A DNA stretch of 64,000 nt, taken from contig DEAM01000019.1 in the NCBI GenBank assembly GCA_002347035.1, forward strand, positions 108,753-172,752, in the 5' to 3' direction. Within the stretch, counting starts at the first letter, position 1; every line of letters starts with the position of its first letter. A program made the position numbers and the translations under genes. Under the pieces are notes generated by a model. That model ran no database searches. It saw only the letters and a program-made list of their open reading frames with translations, and had not been told where the DNA came from. This document shows, one piece after another, positions 1 through 7,920 of this stretch. The stretch comes from Gemmatimonadales bacterium UBA2982 (GTDB lineage: Bacteria > Gemmatimonadota > Gemmatimonadetes > Longimicrobiales > Gaopeijiaceae).

Positions 1-98
1 TCAAGTTCTTTCTCGCGTAATCTAAGCTTTTCTAACTCAGCCCACTTAGTAGAGACAATTTCTGCCAGTATGCCGGGAAGTGAATTCAAGCCTTGCAT
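1..98 (-). CDS. trpC: Probable indole-3-glycerol phosphate synthase, N-terminal fragment
   Basis: An open frame on the minus strand begins with ATG at 96-98 and runs off the left edge (32 residues visible, starting MQGLNSLPGILAEIV and continuing as a charged helix STKWAELEKLRLREKEL). A short hydrophobic stretch ILxxIV followed by a K/E-rich helix is how TrpC proteins usually begin. The next gene on this strand is trpD, which fits tryptophan biosynthesis. Its start codon abuts the TTCGG repeats upstream of lexA, so its ribosome-binding region overlaps them. TrpC closes the indole ring of indole-glycerol phosphate. The identification rests on only 32 residues plus context. Confidence 0.5.
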   Translation of the reverse strand, partial: MQGLNSLPGILAEIVSTKWAELEKLRLREKEL

Positions 99-140
99 TT
101 CGGGCAACCTTCGGGTAACCTTTTTCGGTTCCTGTTCGGG
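99..140. promoter_or_regulatory. Candidate LexA operator: four TTCGG direct repeats
   Basis: TTCGGG at 99-104, TTCGGG at 110-115, TTCGGT at 124-129 and TTCGGG at 135-140 form two pairs, each with an 11-bp period (TTCGG-N6-TTCGG). They fill the space between the probable trpC start (98) and the lexA ribosome-binding site. Autoregulation through operators next to the gene is the rule for LexA. The direct-repeat layout with an 11-bp step resembles the alphaproteobacterial GTTC-N7-GTTC box more than a palindrome. Binding by LexA is inferred. Confidence 0.5.
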
Positions 141-166
141 TTTACTTGGAGAGGAGGGTGGCTGAA

Positions 167-775
167 ATGCCCCTCACCAAGCGTCAGAAAGAGATCCTCG
201 ACTACATCGGCAGCTTCATCGATAGCCAGGGATACGCACCTAGCTTCGAAGAGATCGCAGAATCGTTCGGATACTCTTCGCTCGCCACTGTGCACGAGCA
301 CTTGAGCAATTTGGAACGCAAGGGCTACCTAAGAAAGTCTTACAACGAGAGCCGTTCCCTAGAACTGACTCTACCTGACGCAGGTGCCCCCTCAATTGAG
401 CTACCCCTTTTGGGAGCGGTAGCCGCCGGGCTTCCTATCGAGGCGATCGCGGAAGAAGAGACTCTAGCTGTGCCACCTGACATGGTTAGTCGGAGGACGA
501 ACAACTACGTGCTCCGTGTTGAGGGAAACTCAATGATCGAGGAACAAATTCGCGACGGAGATTATATTGTCGTCCAGGCCCAAGAGCAGGCGGAAGATGG
601 TCAAATGGTTGTAGCTCTAGTCGCAGATGAAGCTGCAACGGTCAAGAAGCTTTACCGTGAGACTAGTGGACAGGTCAGACTGCAACCGGCTAATCCCACA
701 ATGGAACCGATCCTTGTAGATCCCGGACAAGTTCAGGTGCAGGGAATTGTGGTAGGAGTAATACGCAAATATTGA
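167..775 (+). CDS. lexA: LexA repressor (SOS regulator, self-cleaving)
   Basis: This 202-residue protein represses SOS genes until RecA-promoted self-cleavage. A winged helix-turn-helix occupies about residues 1-65, starting MPLTKRQKEILDYI. The cleavage site is Ala87-Gly88 (in GAVAAGLP), and the S24 protease dyad is Ser122 (GNSM) and Lys160 (ATVKK). A TTG codon at 146 in the same frame would add seven residues, but GGAGAGGAGG at 148-157 is a near-perfect ribosome-binding site about nine bases before ATG 167, so 167 is the start. The recognition-helix region (SSLATVHEHLSNLERKG) resembles Gram-positive type LexA. The gene ends 4 bp from the convergent trpD stop codon. Confidence 0.95.
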   Translation: MPLTKRQKEILDYIGSFIDSQGYAPSFEEIAESFGYSSLATVHEHLSNLERKGYLRKSYNESRSLELTLPDAGAPSIELPLLGAVAAGLPIEAIAEEETLAVPPDMVSRRTNNYVLRVEGNSMIEEQIRDGDYIVVQAQEQAEDGQMVVALVADEAATVKKLYRETSGQVRLQPANPTMEPILVDPGQVQVQGIVVGVIRKY

Positions 776-779
776 GAGC

Positions 780-1814
780 CTAGTTAGACGCTGAGCGCAG
801 CCGTTCCAAGGCAGCCATCGCTGCACCTCCATCTATCGTCGTTTCGGCAAGTCGTGCACCCTCGCCGAGCGAATTTACGACACCACTAACAAATAAGGCT
901 GCTGCTGCATTTATTACGACCGCGACACGAGGAGGTCCTGACTCACCTCGGAGTACCCCTTCGATGATGGTTGCATTGTCACTTGGCTCCGCACCAGCAA
1001 TCTCACCAGGTTCCACTGGTTCCAACCCAAAATCTTCAGGGTTGATGTTATAGTTCGTAACCGCTCCCTCTCTTACCTCCGCTACCCTAGTCTCTGCCAC
1101 CGGGCTAACCTCGTCCATCCCTGGTTCTCCGTGAACGATAAGGGCTCGAATATGCCCCAGTTCAAGGAGTGAGCCTGCTATAAGATCGATAAGCGTCGGA
1201 TCTGCAACTCCGATCACCTGCCTTTTCACCCCCGCAGGATTTGTCAGCGGCCCAAGGATATTCATGATCGTCGTGATTCCGAGTGTCCTTCGTACAGGCC
1301 CCACGTGGCGCATAGCTGGATGTAACAAGGGCGCAAACATAAAAACTACTCCTGCCTCCTCGAGCACCTCACTCATACGGTCGGGCGTGAGTTGAATCCC
1401 AACTCCTAAAGCCTCTAAGACATCAGCGCTCCCTGAGCGGGACGTAAACGAACGGTTACCGTGTTTGGCTACAGGTACTCCGGCTCCTGCGGTTACAATC
1501 GCTGCCGCTGTTGAAATATTGAAGGTAGTGACCCCACCTCCACCCGTACCCGCTGTGTCTACAAGGATCGAAGGATCGGATGCAGCCACGGGCACCATGA
1601 CCTTCCTTAAGGCCCGCACACCACCCGCAACCTCACTCGGCTCAATACCTTTAGCCGCAAGGCCAACTAGAAAACCAGCCATCTGAATCTCAGAAGCGGA
1701 TCCATTCATAAAGGAGTCGAAGGTTGTCTCGGCTTCTGCAGCACTCAGCGGCCGTCCGGCCGCAACCGCCTCCAACGCACTCTTAAGATCCGCTTCAGAC
1801 TCTTTGCAACTCAT
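780..1814 (-). CDS. trpD: Anthranilate phosphoribosyltransferase
   Basis: TrpD transfers phosphoribose from PRPP to anthranilate in tryptophan synthesis. The 344-residue protein has the family length and a helical N-terminal domain. The glycine-rich PRPP/anthranilate motif DTAGTGGGG is followed by the KHGNRS motif and the GPxxRTLGxxTxxNxLGPLxNP region. AAAGGAG lies upstream of ATG 1814. The gene converges on lexA and its downstream neighbour on the same strand is the probable trpC start at the window edge, so lexA interrupts what would otherwise be a trpD-trpC pair. Confidence 0.95.
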   Translation of the reverse strand: MSCKESEADLKSALEAVAAGRPLSAAEAETTFDSFMNGSASEIQMAGFLVGLAAKGIEPSEVAGGVRALRKVMVPVAASDPSILVDTAGTGGGGVTTFNISTAAAIVTAGAGVPVAKHGNRSFTSRSGSADVLEALGVGIQLTPDRMSEVLEEAGVVFMFAPLLHPAMRHVGPVRRTLGITTIMNILGPLTNPAGVKRQVIGVADPTLIDLIAGSLLELGHIRALIVHGEPGMDEVSPVAETRVAEVREGAVTNYNINPEDFGLEPVEPGEIAGAEPSDNATIIEGVLRGESGPPRVAVVINAAAALFVSGVVNSLGEGARLAETTIDGGAAMAALERLRSASN

Positions 1815-1918
1815 AGTTCCAGTTCTCCTTTAAGAGCTGAGATGCTAATAGTCACAGTACCTTTCAGCCAATCCGGAATGCATGATAGCCATCTTGACAT
1901 CCCATTTAGAATTATTGT

Positions 1919-2734
1919 GTGGAAGTCCTCGACACGATCCGTGTTCTGCTTACCGTCCACTATGATGGATCCGCTTTCCATGGGTGGCAGTATCAACCCG
2001 ATCAGCGGACCGTGCAGGGTATCCTGCAGGACGCCCTGGCTCGCCTTACCGGCGAGTCCCATACCATCATGGGTTCCGGACGCACCGATACCGGCGTTCA
2101 TGCCAGCGGACAAGTAGCAGGAGTTGATGTACCCACACGCTGGAATCCAAATGAACTCAAGCGTGCGTTAAACGCGATACTCCCTGAGGATATTTGGGTC
2201 CAGTCAGCTAGAGCAGCCGCGTTCGATTTTAATCCCAGGTTTGACGCGTTGGCGCGAACATACATTTACAAGATTGGATTAGACTCAGAATCGGCTTCGC
2301 CTATCCACCAACGGTGGTGCTGGGCACTGTGTAAAGACCTCGCCATACCAGCTCTGGTACAGGCAGCAGCGCCTCTGTCCGGCGAGCACTCATTCAAAGC
2401 TTTTTCGAAGAGCGGACAACCAGAGCGTGGATATCGCTGTAACATATTCATAGCTGAGTGGTCGGACTGGGAATTAGGTGCTCAATTTACTATCACAGCC
2501 AACCGCTATCTGCACCGCATGGTCCGATATTTAGTCGGTACTATGGTAGAGATCGCACTTGGCCAAAGACCCTCCGAAGATATGACAAGACTCTTAAAGA
2601 ATGAGAGTGATGTGACGACATCTCCCCCAGCCCCCCCACAAGGGCTCTTCCTGAATCATGTGGAGTATCCAGACACCGTTCTACTAAATCAGGACCGCGC
2701 TACATCTTCCCCGAGGAGCAGGACCAAGTCATGA
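1919..2734 (+). CDS. truA: tRNA pseudouridine(38-40) synthase
   Basis: TruA isomerises uridines 38-40 in the anticodon arm of tRNAs. The 271-residue product has the N-terminal YDGSAFHGWQ motif and the catalytic GRTDTGVHA motif with Asp57. The start used is GTG 1919; no ribosome-binding site is obvious, and a TTGACA at 1894-1899 lies close upstream, so the start is less certain than the identity. The gene overlaps the next by ATGA (2731-2734), which suggests translational coupling with the transaldolase gene. The last 20 or so residues are low-complexity and probably dispensable. Confidence 0.93.
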   Translation: MEVLDTIRVLLTVHYDGSAFHGWQYQPDQRTVQGILQDALARLTGESHTIMGSGRTDTGVHASGQVAGVDVPTRWNPNELKRALNAILPEDIWVQSARAAAFDFNPRFDALARTYIYKIGLDSESASPIHQRWCWALCKDLAIPALVQAAAPLSGEHSFKAFSKSGQPERGYRCNIFIAEWSDWELGAQFTITANRYLHRMVRYLVGTMVEIALGQRPSEDMTRLLKNESDVTTSPPAPPQGLFLNHVEYPDTVLLNQDRATSSPRSRTKS

Positions 2735-3387
2735 AGATCTTCTTAGATACCTCAGACCTTAAAGAGATTCGTCGTGCGACCGACGCCGGTCTTATCGATG
2801 GAATCACAACCAACCCGTCTCTCGTCGCCAAAGTGGCTGGAGATCGGGACCCTAAAGAGATTTACCTGGAAATCTGTGAGACCGTGAATGGTCCTGTAAG
2901 CCTCGAAGTGGTGGGCGTAGATCGGGATACAATGGTCACGGAAGGCCGGAAGCTCGCGGCTATTCATGAAAACGCAGTGGTGAAAGTACCACTCACCGAA
3001 GACGGCCTAAAAGCCTGTCGCCAGTTAGTTTCTGATGGAATGCGGGTCAACGTAACCCTCTGCTTCTCCGTCTCGCAGGCACTCCTAGCAGCGAAGGCAG
3101 GAGCGACGTATGTATCACCCTTCGTCGGAAGAATCGATGACATTTCTGGAGAGGGAATGCAGCTGATCCACCAGATACGTCAAATTTATGACAACTTCGG
3201 GTATACTACGGAAATTCTTGCTGCTTCAATACGACACCCGGTCCACGTTGCTGAGTCAATGATGCTAGGTGCGGATTGCTGTACGATCCCACCCAAGGTC
3301 CTCTGGCAACTCAGTCGGCATCCCCTGACGGATCAGGGGCTCGAGGCATTCCTGAAGGACTGGGAAACCCTTGGTGCCAATCTCTGA
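2731..3387 (+). CDS. tal: Transaldolase (TalC/FSA family, transaldolase-type active site)
   Basis: This 218-residue TIM-barrel enzyme belongs to the short transaldolase/fructose-6-phosphate aldolase family, beginning MKIFLDTSDLKEI with Asp6. The Schiff-base lysine is Lys85 in VVKVPLT. Two residues separate the subfamilies: E. coli FSA has Gln59 and Tyr131, whereas here Glu59 (VSLEV) and Phe131 (SPFVGR) are present. That matches true transaldolases, which move a dihydroxyacetone unit in the pentose phosphate pathway. The substrate call is inference from these residues. The gene overlaps truA by 4 bp. Confidence 0.88.
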   Translation: MKIFLDTSDLKEIRRATDAGLIDGITTNPSLVAKVAGDRDPKEIYLEICETVNGPVSLEVVGVDRDTMVTEGRKLAAIHENAVVKVPLTEDGLKACRQLVSDGMRVNVTLCFSVSQALLAAKAGATYVSPFVGRIDDISGEGMQLIHQIRQIYDNFGYTTEILAASIRHPVHVAESMMLGADCCTIPPKVLWQLSRHPLTDQGLEAFLKDWETLGANL

Positions 3388-3398
3388 CTGGAGACCTC

Positions 3399-4877
3399 GT
3401 GTATAGGATTGGAAGCAGTTTTCGACTTCGACCTACCCAGTCGTGGTGCATCCTGCTCACTGCCAATCTTTGGGCCGCGTGTAATCCCGCAGCAGATGCT
3501 CCAGACGAGGACGAATTAGCGCCTTCATTATCGACCGTCCACCCAGCGCCTTCGGTCGCACCTACGACCCAAGTCAGCCCGCAAAACTCTTCAGCCCGAC
3601 TCAGCCAGGACCGGAACACTGCGATTGTACGTGCTGCAAGCCGAGTGGCACCCGCCGTCGTTAGCATCAGCGTGATCCGAACCCAAAGGACTAGGCCACA
3701 GTCATTTTGGGAAACCTTTTATATGCCTCGAGGTGCTGAAAGGCGCAGTGCAGGTTTTGGTTCAGGCGTGATTGTGGATCAGGGCGGGATCATAGTGACC
3801 AACAACCACGTGATCGAAGGCGCCGACCGAATTCAAGTCACTCTTCCAAATGGTATGGATGCTGAGGCTGAACTTGTTGGTGCAGATGCCAGAGCTGACA
3901 TCGCAGTCCTCCGAATTGAGAATGACGAGTTGCCCGTGGCACCTGTAGGTTCATCTGACGGTCTTCTGATAGGCGAGTGGGCAATCGCGATCGGGAACCC
4001 TCTTGGGACTTACGTTGGAGATACAGAACCGACAGTGACAGCTGGCGTCGTGTCAGCTCTCGACAGGAATATCGCCCCTTCTTCAGGTGAGGAAGGATTC
4101 TATCTCGGAATGATTCAGACGGACGCGGCGATCAACCCCGGTAACTCCGGAGGTGCCTTAGTTAACTCCGAAGGTGAAGTCATTGGCATCAATGCTTCTA
4201 TAATTTCTAGGAGTGGAGGGAGCGAGGGGTTAGGGTTTGCTATCCCTATAGATCGGGCACTTCGCATCGCAGATGACTTGCTCCGCTTCGGTGAGGTACG
4301 TCGTGCTTGGATCGGAGTTGAAGTCGAACCCGTTGAAGCAGATCTTTGGGGCCGAACGCGCGGCGTACGCATCAGTAGGGTTGCACCTGGCTCGCCCGGT
4401 GATCTTGCTGCCCTTGAACCTGGCGACCGATTGCTAACCGTGAACACACGCTCACTAACGGATCCGTTAGATTTTGAAGGTGTTTTGCTAGATTTACGGG
4501 CGGGTGACCCCTTGAGTCTTAACGTTGAGGGGCAGGCACGTTCAGTCGAGCTTAAGGCTGTAGCGTACCCTTCCCTCACGGCTGAACGCGTAGACTTCTT
4601 TCAGGATATCCAGCTTATTACTGTGTCTCCACAAATTCGGGCTGAACGCGACTTGGTCACTGAAAATGGAGCGATGATTGCAGGGATCCCAGAAGAACTG
4701 AGCGACCGCATTGGGCTTCAATTGGGCGACGTAATCTTGGGAGTCAATAGGATACCCGTACGTAGCGCCCGCGAACTAACCGCAATCTTCGAGAATTTTT
4801 CTGGAGAAGCCCGCGTAACCGTAACTTTCGAAAGAAACAGAGGTATGGGCTTTCGTGACCTCGTTTTCAGGCGCTAG
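3399..4877 (+). CDS. HtrA/DegP-like serine protease, predicted lipoprotein, two PDZ domains
   Basis: This is an envelope quality-control protease. From GTG 3399 (GGAG just upstream) the protein has 492 residues. An arginine-containing N-terminus is followed by a hydrophobic segment ending in the lipobox-like LWAAC at Cys28, and then a Pro/Ala/Thr-rich linker. The trypsin-like domain carries His137 (TNNHV), Asp167 (ADIAV) and Ser250 (NPGNSGGA). PDZ domains lie near residues 300-370 and 420-490. The open frame extends back into the transaldolase gene, but that part is not protein-like. A lipoprotein anchor rather than a soluble form or membrane helix is inferred from the lipobox. The 3' end overlaps purB by 23 bp. 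Confidence 0.88.
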   Translation: MYRIGSSFRLRPTQSWCILLTANLWAACNPAADAPDEDELAPSLSTVHPAPSVAPTTQVSPQNSSARLSQDRNTAIVRAASRVAPAVVSISVIRTQRTRPQSFWETFYMPRGAERRSAGFGSGVIVDQGGIIVTNNHVIEGADRIQVTLPNGMDAEAELVGADARADIAVLRIENDELPVAPVGSSDGLLIGEWAIAIGNPLGTYVGDTEPTVTAGVVSALDRNIAPSSGEEGFYLGMIQTDAAINPGNSGGALVNSEGEVIGINASIISRSGGSEGLGFAIPIDRALRIADDLLRFGEVRRAWIGVEVEPVEADLWGRTRGVRISRVAPGSPGDLAALEPGDRLLTVNTRSLTDPLDFEGVLLDLRAGDPLSLNVEGQARSVELKAVAYPSLTAERVDFFQDIQLITVSPQIRAERDLVTENGAMIAGIPEELSDRIGLQLGDVILGVNRIPVRSARELTAIFENFSGEARVTVTFERNRGMGFRDLVFRR

Positions 4878-6324
4878 TGACTTGAATTTTCTTGATCGCT
4901 ACCAGCATCCCTTGGCGGGGCGTTACGCCTCCCGAGAGATGCAGGAAATATTTTCGCCTAGGCGCCGCTACGGCACCTGGCGTAAGCTCTGGATCGCGTT
5001 AGCAGAATCGGAAGCCGAATTGGGAATTGATATTCCTCAGGAAGCTCTCGTTCAGATGTGTGACGCGGTCGATGATCTCGATTTAGATAGAGCAGCTGAG
5101 TTCGAGAAACGCTTCCGTCATGATGTGATGGCACACGTGCATCTTTTTGGAGAGGATGCACCGGCTGCGAAGGGAATCATTCACCTTGGTGCTACAAGCG
5201 CATACGTAGGTGACAATACTGACCTGATCTTGCATCGTTCAGCCCTTGAACTCGTCCGCACTCGCCTTGTTCGGTGCGTTTCAGAACTGTCCGAATTTGC
5301 GCGAACTCACGCGTCTATTCCGACTTTAGGCTACACCCACTTCCAACCAGCTCAGCCTACCACAGTCGGGAAGCGGGCAACCTTGTGGATTCAAGATTTG
5401 ATTCTAGACCTAGATGAGATGGAGCATCGCCTTGGCTCACTGCGTTTTAGAGGCGTCAGGGGAACAACCGGCACGCAAGCATCATTTCTAGAGCTGTTTA
5501 ATGGTGATCACGATAAGGTCGACGCACTAGACGCTGCCGTAGGTCGCAGAATGGATTTCGCAGGCTCCTACCCAGTCAGTGGGCAAACCTACCCAAGAAA
5601 AGTGGATTTCCAGGTTCTTTCAACCCTGGCTGGCATAGCGACGTCAGTTTCGAAGATCGGGCATGACCTCCGCCTTCTGGCGCATCTGCGGGAGGTGGAA
5701 GAACCGTTCGAAAAAGAGCAGATTGGATCTTCGGCAATGCCCTACAAACAGAACCCGATGCGCGCAGAGCGAATGTGTGCTCTCAGCCGGCACGTCATCG
5801 TTCTCTCGCAGGATGCAGCTTTCACAGCTGCAACTCAGTGGCTAGAACGAAGCCTCGACGATTCAGCGAACAAACGCGTATCAGTCCCGGATGCATTTCT
5901 CACCCTAGATGGATGCCTCGTTCTTCTTGAGAATGTGGCTTCCGGAATCACCATTAACCGGAACATGATCCGCAAAAACCTATTGGAACACCTTCCCTTT
6001 ATGGCCACAGAGACAATCTTGATGCACGTGGTCTCAAGGGGTGGTGACAGACAACACCTCCACGAGCGCATTCGGCAACATTCATTAGCGGCTGCAAAGC
6101 GTGTGAAAGAGGACGGCGAGGGACTTGATTTGCTTGAGAGGATTGCTGGAGATGAGTCTTTTGGCCTCTCTCTGGATGATCTACAAGGGCTCACCGACCC
6201 ACGTAAGTTCATCGGTAGAGCACCAGAGCAAGTCACCCGCTTCCTCAACGAGGAAGTCGAGCCATTGTTAGCTCGGACTGAGGAGCGCATGCAGCCAATC
6301 TCCGACCCAGATATCCATGTCTAA
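4855..6324 (+). CDS. purB: Adenylosuccinate lyase
   Basis: PurB removes fumarate from SAICAR and from adenylosuccinate in purine synthesis. The 489-residue protein shows the fumarase/aspartase signature GSSAMPYKQNP at residues 291-301, with the mobile-loop serine. The TxxGYTHFQPAQPTT motif upstream is also present. The start is GTG 4855, preceded by AGAGG about 12 bases away; TTG 4882 is an alternative nine codons later. The gene overlaps the protease gene by 23 bp and purC by 8 bp. It opens the eight-gene purine/phospholipid operon. Confidence 0.95.
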   Translation: MTSFSGASDLNFLDRYQHPLAGRYASREMQEIFSPRRRYGTWRKLWIALAESEAELGIDIPQEALVQMCDAVDDLDLDRAAEFEKRFRHDVMAHVHLFGEDAPAAKGIIHLGATSAYVGDNTDLILHRSALELVRTRLVRCVSELSEFARTHASIPTLGYTHFQPAQPTTVGKRATLWIQDLILDLDEMEHRLGSLRFRGVRGTTGTQASFLELFNGDHDKVDALDAAVGRRMDFAGSYPVSGQTYPRKVDFQVLSTLAGIATSVSKIGHDLRLLAHLREVEEPFEKEQIGSSAMPYKQNPMRAERMCALSRHVIVLSQDAAFTAATQWLERSLDDSANKRVSVPDAFLTLDGCLVLLENVASGITINRNMIRKNLLEHLPFMATETILMHVVSRGGDRQHLHERIRQHSLAAAKRVKEDGEGLDLLERIAGDESFGLSLDDLQGLTDPRKFIGRAPEQVTRFLNEEVEPLLARTEERMQPISDPDIHV

Positions 6325-7261
6325 TTCAGCACCTGTTCTTGAATCTGAACTTGACCTAAAGCTCCTGCACAGAGGTAAGGTCAGAGATGTCTACGAAGTC
6401 GACTCAGAAACGCTATTGATGGTTGCGTCCGATAGGGTTAGCGCGTTTGACGTCGTGCTCCCACAACCCATCCCCTTCAAGGGGGAAGTGCTAACGCTCG
6501 TGACTGCCTGGTGGCTCGAGCAACTAGGTGGCCATCTCGACCACCATCTCTTGGCGGTTGATCCTGATATTATCGCAGAGCGCCAACCGAAGTTGAGTGC
6601 GTCACGAGATCTCTGGAAGCGACGCTCAATGCTCGTGAGGAAGACAGATCCCGTATTGGTTGAGTGCGTCGTTCGTGGGTACATCACGGGCTCAGCGTGG
6701 AAAGAGTACGAACTGAGTGGAACTCTCGCGGGAGAGCCGTTAGCTACAGGCTTGAAAGAGAGCCAACAGCTAGATCCTCCAATCTTCTCTCCAGCCACAA
6801 AAGCTCAGGAAGGACACGACGAGAACATTACCTATGATGAAGTTGTAGAACTGCTTGGCCTGGAGCTCGCGCAACAGTTGCGAGACCTCTCTCAACGCCT
6901 CTACGCCTACGGGCGTGATGTGGCTAACCACCGGAACATCATTCTAGCAGATACCAAGTTTGAGTTTGGATTTGCTTCTACGGGTGAGTTGCTTCTGATC
7001 GACGAAGTACTCACTCCGGACTCATCTCGCTTTTGGCCTAAAGAGACTTATGCGACTGGTCGAGGACAGCCATCTTTAGACAAGCAACCTATTCGAGACT
7101 GGTTAAACGAATTAGAGGGCTGGGACAAGAATCCCCCAGCTCCAGACCTTCCCCAAGAGGTCATAGAAGCAGCCTCAAACCGCTATCAAGATGTCTTCCA
7201 AAGGCTAACCGGTGTCCCACTAGAGTCGTACAAGCCCCCTCACTTTGGAGCTGAAGGGTGA
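6317..7261 (+). CDS. purC: Phosphoribosylaminoimidazole-succinocarboxamide (SAICAR) synthase
   Basis: PurC joins aspartate to CAIR using ATP. The 314-residue protein begins after a short extension with the GKVRDVYE motif and continues with SDRVSAFDVVLPQPIPFKG. It later shows VRGYITGSAWKEY and the C-terminal LIDEVLTPDSSRFWP region, all typical of the family and of its longer form. ATG 6317 lies inside the purB 3' end, and the stop overlaps the psd start as GTGA. Confidence 0.96.
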   Translation: MSNSAPVLESELDLKLLHRGKVRDVYEVDSETLLMVASDRVSAFDVVLPQPIPFKGEVLTLVTAWWLEQLGGHLDHHLLAVDPDIIAERQPKLSASRDLWKRRSMLVRKTDPVLVECVVRGYITGSAWKEYELSGTLAGEPLATGLKESQQLDPPIFSPATKAQEGHDENITYDEVVELLGLELAQQLRDLSQRLYAYGRDVANHRNIILADTKFEFGFASTGELLLIDEVLTPDSSRFWPKETYATGRGQPSLDKQPIRDWLNELEGWDKNPPAPDLPQEVIEAASNRYQDVFQRLTGVPLESYKPPHFGAEG

Positions 7262-7920
7262 AGTTTGCTCCGGAAGGCAATCCCTTCATTGTTGCTGCTT
7301 TACTGTTAGCCATTGGAGGATGGTTCGCGGCTGCTCAATTTGGTGGCTGGGTTATGACTGCACTCGCGGTCACACTGTCGAGTTTGACACTGTTCATTCT
7401 TTGGTTTTTTAGGGACCCCACTAGAAAGCTCCCGAGCGATGGCACTGCAGTCGTTGCACCCGGTGAGGGCAGGGTAATCGACATCTGTGAGATAGAGGAA
7501 CCAAATTTCCTACAAACTACTGCTAGGCGCATCTCGATCTTCTTAAACGTGTTCGACGTTCATGTTCAGCGTTCTCCGGTCGATGGCGTCATTGAGCACC
7601 GTGAATACAGGCCTGGGACTTATCAGGCCGCTTGGCTCGACAAGGCTTCAGAACACAATGAACAAGCCTCAGTGGGAATCACCACACCTTACGGAAAGAT
7701 TCTAGTTCGCCAAATCGCTGGCCTCATAGCAAGGCGAATTGTGACGGATGCATTTGAGGGTGATGAAATTAAGCGAGGTGAGAGAATCGGACTGATTCGT
7801 TTCGGGTCTCGGGTTGAGTTGTTCGTTCCTCTGCATTGGGAGGTCACGTGTGCGGTAGGTGACAGGACTCGTGTTGGAGCAACTACTTTGGCACGACTCC
7901 CAGTGAGACTAGAACCTTGA
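7258..7920 (+). CDS. psd: Phosphatidylserine decarboxylase proenzyme (short form)
   Basis: The enzyme converts phosphatidylserine to phosphatidylethanolamine at the inner membrane. The product has 220 residues, with two hydrophobic segments near the N-terminus (about 8-48). The self-processing site is in RFGSRVELF: cleavage before Ser184 would create the pyruvoyl group on the small alpha subunit. The FFRDPTRK and NVFDVHVQRSP motifs fit the short PSD class. GTG 7258 overlaps the purC stop and the psd stop overlaps pssA as TTGA. With pssA it forms a complete PS-to-PE branch inside the purine operon. Confidence 0.94.
   Translation: MKFAPEGNPFIVAALLLAIGGWFAAAQFGGWVMTALAVTLSSLTLFILWFFRDPTRKLPSDGTAVVAPGEGRVIDICEIEEPNFLQTTARRISIFLNVFDVHVQRSPVDGVIEHREYRPGTYQAAWLDKASEHNEQASVGITTPYGKILVRQIAGLIARRIVTDAFEGDEIKRGERIGLIRFGSRVELFVPLHWEVTCAVGDRTRVGATTLARLPVRLEP

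Noticed and set aside
1894..1922. TTGACA at 1894 as a truA promoter
   Set aside because: No -10-like hexamer lies 16-18 bp downstream, and a start there would fall inside the coding region.
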